This document shows, piece after piece, positions 11,498-21,743 of a stretch of 64,000 nucleotides of DNA. Location: positions 620,001 to 684,000 of the forward strand of contig JASJOG010000159.1 of assembly GCA_030142905.1 (NCBI GenBank), given 5' to 3'. Within the stretch, counting starts at the first letter, position 1. Every line of letters starts with the position of its first letter. The DNA is from Heliopora coerulea (Eukaryota; Cnidaria; Anthozoa; Scleralcyonacea; Helioporidae). Below the pieces are notes generated by a model. The model was not told the DNA's origin and ran no database searches. It saw only the letters and a list, made by a program, of their open reading frames with translations. A program made the translations under genes and the position numbers.

Positions 11498-12188
11498 AAG
11501 GATCACCAATCTTGAGTTCAGGCACATACACGTTCAGTTCCGGTCCCTCTGGCAATACCAAAGCACTACGCCTATGCACGGAAGCACTACGGTATTTGAA
11601 AAATACACTAAAGTTCCATTGCCCTCCCTTCACTGATGATTATAAAAAGCTGACTGAACTCCTTCCATTTTGTTCAAGACACTTAAACAGCTCCAATAAA
11701 GTTTCTTACGGATACATGGAGGCCACAAATAACACTAGGATGGGCATGGGTGCCATATTTTGTCAAACAACTGGACGCCACCATTACCTATACCATTACA
11801 TCTAGATGGAGTGAGTGGTCATAATGCCAGTCCTACGTCTCGATCGCTCCAAATATTTCTCTTCCAATTAGACCATAATGGCGACAGCCAGCTACCTGTC
11901 CGTTATTGACTGAAACTAATGGTCAAATGGCAATAGTTCACCGTTTCTCTTTTGTCCCCCACCTTTTTTCCCTTAACGATAATTGGCAATAAGCAAAGAT
12001 TAGTTCTCTATTCACTGGAATAACTTTGAGAAACAAACCTTTCTAGCACATGGTCGTTTGGTCTTCCTTTCTTTGCGTGCATTAGATCTGTTATGAGAAA
12101 AAAATCCAAGTAGGGTATTTAGGTATTGGCACGCTTTTAGCTGCGATAGCCTCAACTCGGAAGACTATCTTGTATAACTCCTGCATAT
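11498..12188. other. Unassigned intergenic stretch
   Basis: No gene or repeat family recognised. Short frames at 11382-11636 and 11512-11805 start in the MITE and read into this DNA. Confidence 0.5.
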
Positions 12189-12200
12189 AAAAAGTGATTA

Positions 12201-12846
12201 CTAGTAAGGAAGATTATTACCCAGCAGATAGCTTTGAACAGACCCATAACACGAAATAAATTTAAAATATTTTATTACTAACGTTTCGTTACTGCGTGTA
12301 ACATAATCAGAGTGACAATTATACAACCGTGAAGGATGCATAAATAGCTCAACTGTTACATAAATAGAAGGTGACAGGCTGACAGAAATATTAATAAGGA
12401 TGCTACAGAGGTGAGGCGATAGAATGAAATGATAATGAGTGTCATCACTAAGTAATGAAACACCACGCGGGATAATAATAAGTTAGAAAAGTGCTAAACG
12501 AAAAGATCTAATGTTAGAATTGAGCGAAGGTTTGGTCTTTCTTGAAATTTCTATTTTAGCACTTTTCTAACTTATTATTTCACCGTGTGGTGTTTCATCA
12601 CTTAGTGATGACACTCATTATCATATCATTCTGTCGCCTCACTTCTTTAGCATCCTTATTAACATTTCTGTTAGCCTGTCACCTATTTATGTAACGGTTA
12701 AGCTATTTATGCATCCTTCACGGTTATGATTGTCAGTCTGATGATGTTACGCGCGGTAACGAAACATTAGTAATAAAATATTCTAAATTTATTTCGTGTT
12801 ATGGGTCTGCTCAAAGCTGTCTGCTGGGTAATAATCTTCCTTACTA
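12201..12846. mobile_element. Fold-back (palindromic) element with 12-bp target duplication and hammerhead-like core
   Basis: Arms of ~295 bp (12202-12497 and 12555-12846) are inverted around a 57-bp spacer. The element is flanked by AAAAAGTGATTA at 12189-12200 and 12847-12858. On the plus strand the right arm has CTGATGA (12738-12744), a 5-bp stem GTTAC/GTAAC, GAA, a short stem and GTA: a complete hammerhead core except that stem I is only about 2 bp. The left arm has CTGATTA, a damaged core. There is no coding frame. Probably moved by a Penelope-like machinery, by analogy with 6515-7400. Confidence 0.75.
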
Positions 12847-12858
12847 AAAAAGTGATTA

Positions 12859-13657
12859 ACTTTGACTATGATTGGTGTTCGGTCATGATTAACAATACCA
12901 TGATCTACATTCGCTATCCTTCGAATTTCCTAGGTTTCTAACAACGATTGATAACAACATAATTGAAATCGTTGAGTGTACATTGTGTGAAGGGACATCT
13001 GAATCACTCTTAATTCACTGTAGATCGGAGTTTAGACAGCGAACTTGAAGAGGAAATTATCGATCACCTTTAGGAAATTTAAATACCTTTTCGTCATGAC
13101 GGAAATCTTTTATGGAGCAAGTTTAACTTGGTGGTCAAATTAAAACATTGGATCACGCCGCTCGTGATTAATTAGTAATAGAGAGTTTTATACAACCTTT
13201 CCTGGGCTGAGTGAGGTTATTCATTTGAGAAAGTGCAAGATCTTGGATAGGTCGCATTTTTAAATGTATTTTAATGTAATTAGTATTTCATACCAGCCAT
13301 TGTGGGCTTAGTACTGTATCTACGGTGTTAAATTCTGCTATATTTCTGTAATCTGAAGCGCTGTAGTGGAAATTAACAGTTTACATTGCTGTTAGAAAAA
13401 AGTGATAATTATAATATATTTGTATATTCCCTTATAAAATTTTCACATGCTATTTTACTTACGAGAGTAGAGCTTCATATGTACAAATGTTTTAATTCCA
13501 TTTCAATAACTTATTAATAATTCATGAACATCACAACCTATCATTTCGTCAATATCACACACGTGGATAGACCTTTAAAACCGGTAATACATCATCAATC
13601 TTAAAAGCCTGGCGGCGGCATTTGATTTCATCCCCAGGGGAGAGTAGGGCTGAATGT
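12859..13657. other. Unassigned intergenic stretch
   Basis: AT-rich, no gene seen. Confidence 0.5.
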
Positions 13658-13769
13658 GTTTAATATCATTAATATTCTTTATATAAAATTTCACCCTCAT
13701 TAGTATTCTTTATTTAAAGAATACTAATGAAAGTGAAATTTTATATATAGAATACTAATGACATTAAAC
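13658..13769. repeat. Palindrome with ~55-bp arms
   Basis: The left arm contains CATTAGTATTCTTTA, the right arm TAAAGAATACTAATG, meeting almost without a loop. The outer ends are GTTTAATATCATTA and TAATGACATTAAAC, slightly diverged. AT-rich cruciform-forming sequence, possibly a small MITE. Confidence 0.85.
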
Positions 13770-13898
13770 AACTTCCTACATACCCCTATGATTAAATAAA
13801 TGCAACAGCCTGCAATAACAAGAGCATATCATTAGGCAAGCAAAATAACTTTCACACAAAACACGTTTTTAATTCAAACTTTCCAATCAGATTCAACT

Positions 13899-14312
13899 TT
13901 ACTTCTGTACGATATTAATAGTGCAATTGTCCAATATCGCAGTCGCACAAACTCCATTACAGCCCTGTAAATGGCGCTGTATACCACAACAGATGCTGTA
14001 AAGCGTTCGAGGGGGGTAATTTTCTCCTGTGTCTTTGCACACCTCAATAACGAATTTCGTTAACCAGAAATTAAGTGTCTCAGCAGTCATGTCACAGACG
14101 TTGATATCCAAGTCTTGAATTTTTGAAATGTCGACAACAAAATTTCTTTGTTCCTCAGAAGCTGTCTTAATTAATCTCGTTGCCTGCCACTCTGAAAAGA
14201 TCTTCATTGACCATTTATTAACGTAACGGGTTGATTTTGGCACGGCATTTTCTAACAGTTCCTTTTCTTCTTCAGCACTTTTGGGCATCCTAAACGCTCG
14301 CTTCGACGCCAT
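13899..14312 (-). CDS. Crypton-derived KIAA1958/DUF3504-like protein, N-terminal part
   Basis: A 137-residue frame starting MASKRAFRMPKSAEEEKELL. Residues ~25-125 match the N-terminal SAM-like/core-binding half of DUF3504-type Crypton-derived tyrosine recombinase relatives: KWSMKIFSEWQATR, then LNFWLTKFVIEVCK, NYPPRTLYSICCGIQRHLQG. Family members continue into a catalytic-like domain, but here the match ends near residue 118 and the frame stops at 13899. It is therefore a single exon, a truncated copy or a pseudogene; no convincing next exon was found. The family descends from Crypton transposons; host function in invertebrates is unknown. Confidence 0.55.
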   Translation of the reverse strand: MASKRAFRMPKSAEEEKELLENAVPKSTRYVNKWSMKIFSEWQATRLIKTASEEQRNFVVDISKIQDLDINVCDMTAETLNFWLTKFVIEVCKDTGENYPPRTLYSICCGIQRHLQGCNGVCATAILDNCTINIVQK

Positions 14313-14535
14313 AGCCTACGCCTATCTTTTCACGAACTATGTTTTGCAATAGACTCTCAACAACACGATGAATTCCCATGCTGAACAAAACTGCGTCAGT
14401 ATAGGTCATTTCATGATTAATTCCTATTGTTGCGCAGCTAGCTCAACCGTGCTCTCCAAACAATAATTATACAAATTATTAAATAAATACAAACTGTACA
14501 ATAACTATTGATGTCAATCTATTGTAATCATTTTT

Positions 14536-14642
14536 GAAGCCGTTCAAAAAACTCGCAGTTCGTGCTTTATCAAATATAAAACACTCGGCTATCGCCTCGT
14601 GTTTTATGTCCGATAAAGCACTCCTGATCGTTTTTTAAACAT
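14536..14642. repeat. Hairpin repeat (AAACACTCGGC... type)
   Basis: GTGCTTTATCAAATATAAAA, CACTCGGC, GCCTCGTGTTTTATG and CGATAAAGCAC form an imperfect inverted repeat. The wider flanks (GTTCAAAAAAC and GTTTTTTAAAC) extend the pairing. Resembles a small non-autonomous DNA element. Confidence 0.6.
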
Positions 14643-14765
14643 TACATGTGAAATGCAAATTTATTATGTGAAATTATACTTCATATGTGCATCTTCCATT
14701 TCATCTATGAAATACATGTTTCATTTACCTAAATTTCATACATGAAATATTGAAGCACACTCCCA
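14643..14765. repeat. Cluster of TTTCATATGTGAAA-like palindromes
   Basis: Repeated short palindromes (TTCATATGTG, TTTCATCTATGAAA, TTTCATACATGAAA). The same kind of cluster recurs at 29340-29480 and 55490-55640. Confidence 0.65.
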
Positions 14766-14769
14766 GGCT

Positions 14770-16759
14770 ATCTATAAGAACGTGAAAATTGTCCTGATCG
14801 TGACTGGATGATAGACTTCTTGAGCTCTCTTACTCTTGGACCCCGGAGGGAACCCGATGTTTGGTCCAGAAATATCAATCTAGCGAAACATATAAACACA
14901 ATAATACTGAAGTGAACTTGTTTATATATATATGAACCCAGGAAGTCTATCTGGAGCAGCAGTCCGGCCAAAAAGCGTACCCAAACAAATGAAGAACAAA
15001 ACTAAAGCACAATGGACATTTCAATTTGTTATTCTTTCACCAAAGAAAGGACTTTTAGTTGAGGACATATCTTACTGGATTATAAAGGGCATGTTCCAAG
15101 AATCTACTTGACTTGGCGATGACATTATGTTTAAAATTCTCGTAAGCAACTTTTGATTTTCTTTATCGATAACTTCTTGGCGTCTTTCCTCACCCTATTT
15201 GAGAAAGAAAAAAGTGTGACATTGAAAAATACCTTATTAAGGACAAGTATTGTTCAGCAATTTTCCCGGATCTCTAGAACATTTAACGCCAAATGCATTA
15301 GTTTTTGCTAGTTTTCGAAATAAGGACAAACTTGCTACCTAAGTAAGACATTCGTCCCCAATGACATTTGTTAGTTCAATCACTCCGTCTCATTCCCTTC
15401 ACTATCATAAGTGAGGTGAAGTGAGGAACAACACATCCGAGAATTGTTAAAGAATAAAATTCGAAGAAAACAACACCAGAATGGGAATGCCTAACTATTG
15501 ATCAACATTGCAAGCGAAGGTTACGAATGAAATGTGCACTGCCAACCTTCCTTCAAAGAAAAATCCTATAACTCAAAAGTTATATGATTTTTTTACTTGC
15601 AATCAGAATCTGTACCATCTTCCTCATAAAAGTACGAATGGATTTTAAGAACGTGTAAAAAGTAAAATAACTCTTTAATGCCCAAAATGCTTAAAATTAA
15701 ACTATAAAATTTTTTTGTATTTGTTTACAACAAATCCTTTCAGCATTAATTCTACATCTGTTTGCTTACAGTATTTCACGGAATTCTGGCCATGAACCAT
15801 TTTATAAGTATCATAACTTAACAGAATTCTGAATCCACTGATCATTAGGCATTTCCCAATTGTGCTCGGCAACTTTTGAGCAACTTTTTGCGATTTGAGC
15901 AACTTTTTCCTCTTCCAGTAACCTCAAGCAACTTTTTTGATTTTGGCAGTCCGCAAAATATCCGGGTCGCGAATTAGTCTGAAAACCAAATTTCAAGATA
16001 TCAAGACATATAATAGTCACATAATGGCCAAACACACATGAATTTTAATTCACAACCCTCCTACCTCACGTCGTGTACGACGCCATATTGGACGTTATGG
16101 TCAGAATATAGTGCCGACCGATCACATGTTTCCAACTAATTTTTTCAAAGAACAACTCATTTTTTGCAAAATATGAACTTTATTTACAACAAATCAATAA
16201 ATAACGATCATTTACATGCAAATTGATACAAAAGAAAGAGTAGAAAACATCAAACAGCGCGAACGCTGGTTTTTGGTCAAAAAATTTGGGGTCCAAGACC
16301 CTATCGCTAATTAAGGCCTTTCGCGAATTAAGGCCTTTCGCGAATAAAGGGGTCGCGAATTAGGAGAATGTTTTATCTGTCATCTACAGAAATTCAGCTC
16401 AAAACCTTCGGGTGGCTTAGGGCCAATTCACGGGATAAAATTGTCGTATGTGATTGTTCAGTCTGATATATCCAATCGACTCGCTGGAGTCTTTTTCGGA
16501 CGTATTGTGCCGCTAGTGAGCAAATCGAAAACACAAATTGCATCTTATGGCCGTTTTCTTATGGCCGTTGTAAATTAGTATTGAAACCCCTGTTGGGATA
16601 TACTAATAAATTTATTGTATTGTATTGTATTGTATTGTATTGTATTGTATTGTTTTCCACTGTAGATGAATTTTATTGCGTGAATTGACATTTCTTTGTA
16701 TGAATTAAATGTGTTTGTCATTAGTTACAATGGAAAGCCAATGAGACAAAAGAATAAAC
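14770..16759. other. Unassigned intergenic stretch with short tandem repeats
   Basis: No gene recognised. Local repeats: GAGCAACTTTTT-like units three times at 15868-15945, a ~20-bp TTAAGGCCTTTCGCGAA unit at 16308-16360, and a (TATTG)n microsatellite at 16617-16653. Confidence 0.55.
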
Positions 16760-16761
16760 TA

Positions 16762-17061
16762 CAGGGTGTCCCAAAAAAACCGAAAACTATTGAAATCACT
16801 TATTGTTAAAATTTGATTGCCCTACGAAAAAGCTGAACGTAATGATGCGTAAAATATTGACAAGGTGCATGTATTAAAATTTAGGTAAGAAAATCGCCTT
16901 GTAAAGTGCGCGATTTTTTGCCCGTGGGAATGTATAAAATTACTTACATCAATCATTTATGCACTCGTGGGGCCAACAGAGTGCTAAAGCATTCAAGTTC
17001 TAACAATTAAATTGTTATTGGTGATTTCAATAGTTTTCGGGGTTTTTTTTGGGACACTCTG
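16762..17061. mobile_element. Tc1/mariner-type MITE (300 bp)
   Basis: Left end CAGGGTGTCCCAAAAAAACC then GAAAACTATTGAAATCAC; the right end is its inverted counterpart, ending GGGACACTCTG. Flanked on both sides by TA (16760-16761 and 17062-17063), the mariner target duplication. CAGGGTGTCCC is a familiar mariner-type end. There is no transposase frame, so it is non-autonomous. Confidence 0.9.
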
Positions 17062-17063
17062 TA

Positions 17064-19167
17064 CTGTATAAATGAAAAAAACTCATTATTTTCCGTCGTA
17101 TGTGACCACCGTTTCGGTGACGGTGACAGAACCTTTGTCAAATCTCATGGGGTTGATTGAAACCCATTAATTGGCCTTTCTCTAATCTCGCTTAAACAGT
17201 TGGTTTTGGGAGATATCTTTGGACAAAATGCTTCCCAAGACACTGCATGTGCTATGCTCCAGTGACCTAGAAATCTAATGCGAAGAATCCTCAAACTTGT
17301 AGCGTGGCTAGACCTAAATTTTTGGGAGCCTTCCGAGAACGCAAAGGACGCATACGGAGAATTTCTGGGCAGTAAACCTGGATGTTAAACCTTTTGGTTA
17401 AATTTTGTATTTTATTCTCTCTGATACAGATTCGAGGAATTCTAACATGTTTTGTATAATATTTCAGACAAAAACGCTGTCAGTCCAGTAAATGATAGCC
17501 AGGACCCTCTTTGGCCCCCAAACAAACAGTATTAAGTAAAAATGGTAAACAGACCATTTTCTCATGACGTCATAAACTCCAGGCTGGTGCTCATTAACAA
17601 AAGAATTTGATCATCGTCTTTTGTTTGGTAAACTAAAGAGCTGTTTAAACCGGAGATTCTTCTTCCTGAAGTATGCGATTGACTAAACAACTCACGAAAG
17701 TAATGTACCGTATAGCAAGTCAATCCAATCGATAGCATATGTCAGGAGGCAAAAAATCGCAGTAAAAATTGCCTGTGGAAACAGCCTTTACTTTACATGG
17801 CCATCATACCGTTTGATATTTGAATCTGCTACCGGAGGCTGAACGAAGAAATTACTCGGTAACATTCAGAAAAAAGTTTGATGATCTTTTCTTGTTATAT
17901 GTATCAACTTGGCTGCCAAAGAGTTTGTTATTCAATCCCTGGCAATTCTGGCATAGAAGACACTTTTTGTGTCTTTAGGGTCAAATCGAATAAATTTTTG
18001 AAGGAGAGATAAAAATCAACATGATTTGATTTCATGCATCATACCTAAGCTCTTGAATATTTTGGAATGAAAAAAAATAACATCTTTACCAGAATACGTA
18101 TTAGCCTCCTCTGCATCTTGTAATATTCTTCCTCTCTGTTCTTGTTCACTTCTTGTTGAATTTTTGGTTTTATTGTCCGCAACTGTTAAGCATTCAAAAG
18201 AATAATTCCATTCAGCGTTGAATTTAAAATTTATAGGATGCTAATCGTTGTCAGATATTCAATCTGATTCATATAGGAACGATTGGATTTCGGCCGTTGA
18301 AATGTGCTTTTTGATATGTTCCTCATTCATAATGAAAAGCTTCAAGGCTATTGTTTAGTATTCAAAATTTATTATGATCAACAATGAAGCAACAAGGTGC
18401 GAGTGTTTTGCAAACTTAATACATTAATCACTAAAGATCCATGGAGTGCGTATACACACGTTCCTACCTTCTCTTTGTGCCTTTGGAAAGCCATATCTCG
18501 CCATTTTTTCTCAAGGTATTTATTGCTGGCACAAAATGGTCGATTCATGAGTTCTTTAACCTTTCTACTTGTAAATGAATACCATAAGAAATGAAGCTTG
18601 AGCGGAACTGTTTGACAAGTGCGTCCTTAAGATGATGTAGTCGTCTTATCTCCACGACAACGAAAGAAGTTGTTAGTCTTGAACAAACTTTAACCAAAAT
18701 TAATACGTTGGGTAAATACATTACGTCAGTTCATAAACTCCAAAAGATATCTGAGCTTGCCAAAAACATACTTTTTTTCAAAACAAAAAACAACGAAGCC
18801 AAGAATTCCATGCGCGGATGTTTGGTTTGTTTGCGCGAAACCCATTTGTCTGTCGGTGGTGGTCGCTTTAATCCTTATGCAAAAAAAAACCACGTTTAAT
18901 TGTAATCCATACTATTAACTTCGATATGGAGCTCTATTTTCCACATGACGAAGTATCAAAGTTTGTCAATAACTGATCGCTTTTATCTTTATGCAAAAGA
19001 AAATGTTTAATGTAATTCTGAGCATAAACTTTGATGTTGATCCTTCTTTGCCACACGACGTGATCCAAACAGCAACTTTTTAAAACTAATTAAAAGTACA
19101 TGAGGACATGACCCAAAATCAAAGACAGAGAGATATAACCAGATTCACTTATACAAAACAACCAGTG
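17064..19167. other. Unassigned intergenic stretch
   Basis: About 2.1 kb, AT-rich. Open frames 18397-18594 and 18708-18899 have no recognisable domain. Nothing else seen. Confidence 0.5.
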
Positions 19168-19175
19168 GTGAGAAG

Positions 19176-19744
19176 CAGTCGCATAGCCAGGAATTTAAAG
19201 GTGGGGTCAGCAGGTTTATGAGACAAATGTACCGACAATACACTCTTAATGTACCGACAGATGTAATTTAGGTAAAACCAACCTTGACTGTAAAAGTAAA
19301 ACTGTCGGCGAGAGTCGATAAAAGAATAAGCAATTTTTACCTAACCATTCTGACTGAAATTAAATTTGAAAACGATTTATTAAACGGTAATGTGCATAAC
19401 ATCACGGGAGGTATGACACATTGACCAACTTATCGCTTTTTAATTCTGCCATCACCGCTACCACTACTGCCATTAAGTAGACCGGATCTGTCGGTACCCA
19501 CGAACCACGTAATTTTTGTCGGTAGAAACAGGATTCCACGCATTGTGAGCTATTCATGCACTTAAATTTAAAAGTTGAAACTTATTGATCGACTTCATCC
19601 TGGTATTAAAACGAAAACTAAATCCACGATAGACAAACTTATAGTACCGACAAATGTTATGGATGTACCGACAGATTTGATCCAGGCGAAAGGTGGGGGG
19701 GGGGGGGGGTGACTGCCTCTGCCCCTCCCATGGTTACGCCACTG
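19176..19744. mobile_element. hAT-type non-autonomous element (569 bp)
   Basis: Ends CAGTCGCATAGCCAGG and, inverted, CCATGGTTACGCCACTG match the CAGTGGCGTA-type hAT terminus. An 8-bp target duplication is visible: GTGAGAAG (19168-19175) and ATGAGAAG (19745-19752). The interior repeats ATGTACCGACA several times near both ends and has a poly-G run at 19693-19709. No transposase. Confidence 0.75.
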
Positions 19745-19835
19745 ATGAGAAGTGCTGAGGTGAAAGTAAGAATGGTGTATTGTTTAACTCCGTTGAAATG
19801 TAAATGCTTTTTCAAGTGCAAAGACATAAATATTA

Positions 19836-20090
19836 AGAAGAACAAGAAGAAAAAAATGAGAAGAAGTAACAATAATAAGAAGAAAAAGTAGTAGCAGTTG
19901 TAGAAGAAGAGGAAGAAGAAGTGGAAGAAGAAGAAAAGAAGAAGAAGAAGAAGAAGAAAAGAAGAAGAAGAAGAAGAAGAAAAGAAGAAGAAGAAGAAGA
20001 AAAGAAGAAGAAGAAGAAGAAGAAAAGAAGAAGAAGAAGAAAAGAAGAAGAAGAAGAAGAAGAAGAAGAAGAAGAAGCAGAAAAGGAAGA
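19836..20090. repeat. Polypurine (GAA)n/(GAAAA)n tract
   Basis: About 250 bp almost purely A and G on the plus strand, mainly AAG triplets broken by AAAAG. The Glu/Lys/Arg and Phe/Leu/Ser frames on both strands are artefacts of composition. Confidence 0.95.
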
Positions 20091-20124
20091 AATCATAATA
20101 ATACGCCTCGTTTAATTCTGTCAA

Positions 20125-21482
20125 ACTAAGAGTAAACCTTAGCCTGTCATGTCAATTTTCAATTTCAATTAGTTGTGATCATCTTACCAAATGAAAATAA
20201 CAGATGTACAATAATCAACATACCTTAGTTTATACCGACGTACCGAAATTACCCTAATGTTGATGTGATGAATGTCAAACACTAAAGCTATGAAAGTGCG
20301 AAACTGGAGTATTGTAATGACTTACGATATGTGAACGTTCGATTTCCGAGTGTAAATCAAACCTACATGGTGTGGGGGAGCGTTAAAAATGTGTGCTGGC
20401 TGAGTTGAGGGTTGTGCGGGGTGCCAATAATACGTTCACTAACACCATCATGATAGAGTAAGATATTTAACGGGAACCTTAACGAACAAGCTTCGGCTAG
20501 CTCAGAATCCTATAACCAAGTCACAAGATAAGAATACCTCCGTTTAGCGTCAAGCCTTCTATTGTTCATTCTTGTTCAAATCAATGGAGCATTATTTCCA
20601 TATGCTCGATACAGGGATCGTATTACAAGTATTAAGATATGTAGTGGAATTTACAATGTATGCTAAATTTATGCTATAGACCTCTAATCCGTCTGCTCAA
20701 ACGTGGGCCAACAGCCAAACAGTTTTAGTTTGTCGGGTAATTCAGTTGTACATAGATGCGCACAAGCAGGGAAACTTTCCACTCAGGCGAACTATCTGGC
20801 TGGTTTGTCCACGGTTGATATGTCTTGACAGACATACCAACGTGAATTGAGTATTTCGTCTGGAGGGATAATCTGTTTCTGTATGTGTATGGGAGCAGAT
20901 GAACTATACAGCAACTCGTTGGGCATTATTAAGTGCTACCAATTGTCCCAAAATGAAAGCTTAACGAGCGATAACATCATAATCTGCAAGTAAGACGGTT
21001 TCTCCCTCAATTTTAGAGAATGTCCAGTAAGCTATTAACATGACCGAGCTCAGACAATCGCAATGGTTAGAATGGCATTCACAACCCAAGCAATACATGA
21101 ATATATAATTTCAGTTGCATCTGGTACTGTAAATCACTTTGTAAATCTATTTGTATCTTTGTATCTAACAAAAAAATTACGCCCTGACTTGGTCGTGTTT
21201 CCATACCAGCCATCCTTCCTTTTTTAAGACTTTAGCTATCAAAAAATACAACTCAGTTCAGTGGCGTAACGTGGTGAAGTGCTCCAAGGCGCAAGAGTGT
21301 AATATGCCAGACCTGTCAACTCTCCCGATATCGTCGGGAGTCTCCCGATTTGGAGAGTTATTTCCCGACCACCCGATTCATATTTAAAATCTCCCGATAT
21401 CAAAGTTTTCAAGTTCAAACACTAAAATTCTTGGTATTTTCCGGCGTTGAGTCACGGAAGTACACGAAAGAAGTCATTTCAT
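20125..21482. other. Unassigned intergenic stretch
   Basis: No gene. 21310-21420 carries repeated TCCCGAT motifs (CTCCCGATATCGTCGGGAG is a hairpin); similar CCCGAT-rich DNA recurs at 49530-49625. A hAT-like end (CAGTGGCGTAACGTGG) lies at about 21260. Confidence 0.5.
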
Positions 21483-21743
21483 TTAAGCCCGCCGAACACG
21501 AGAGGAAAAAGCTTAGCAAATTGCCTTGCATGGCAGTTTGCTAAGCTGTTTTCTCTCCTGTGCGGCGAAGTTTTCGTGAGAATTTCACCTCGCAAGACCG
21601 TGAGGAAAATATCTGTCATGTTTGATATTTTTTGCTACGCGAGGCAGATTCCTCTCCGTGTGTGGTAGTCGCGTGAATCTGGCTGAGCCGGATTAATCAA
21701 CTAGCCAATAAAATTGGGTTGCTTGCTCATGTGATTTCAACCT

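Noticed and set aside
11143..11636. Overlapping ORFs on both strands
   Set aside because: Produced by the CGAAAACG-rich MITE at 11114-11497.
19657..20124. Long Phe/Ser/Leu and Glu/Lys/Arg ORFs on both strands
   Set aside because: Composition artefact of the polypurine tract.
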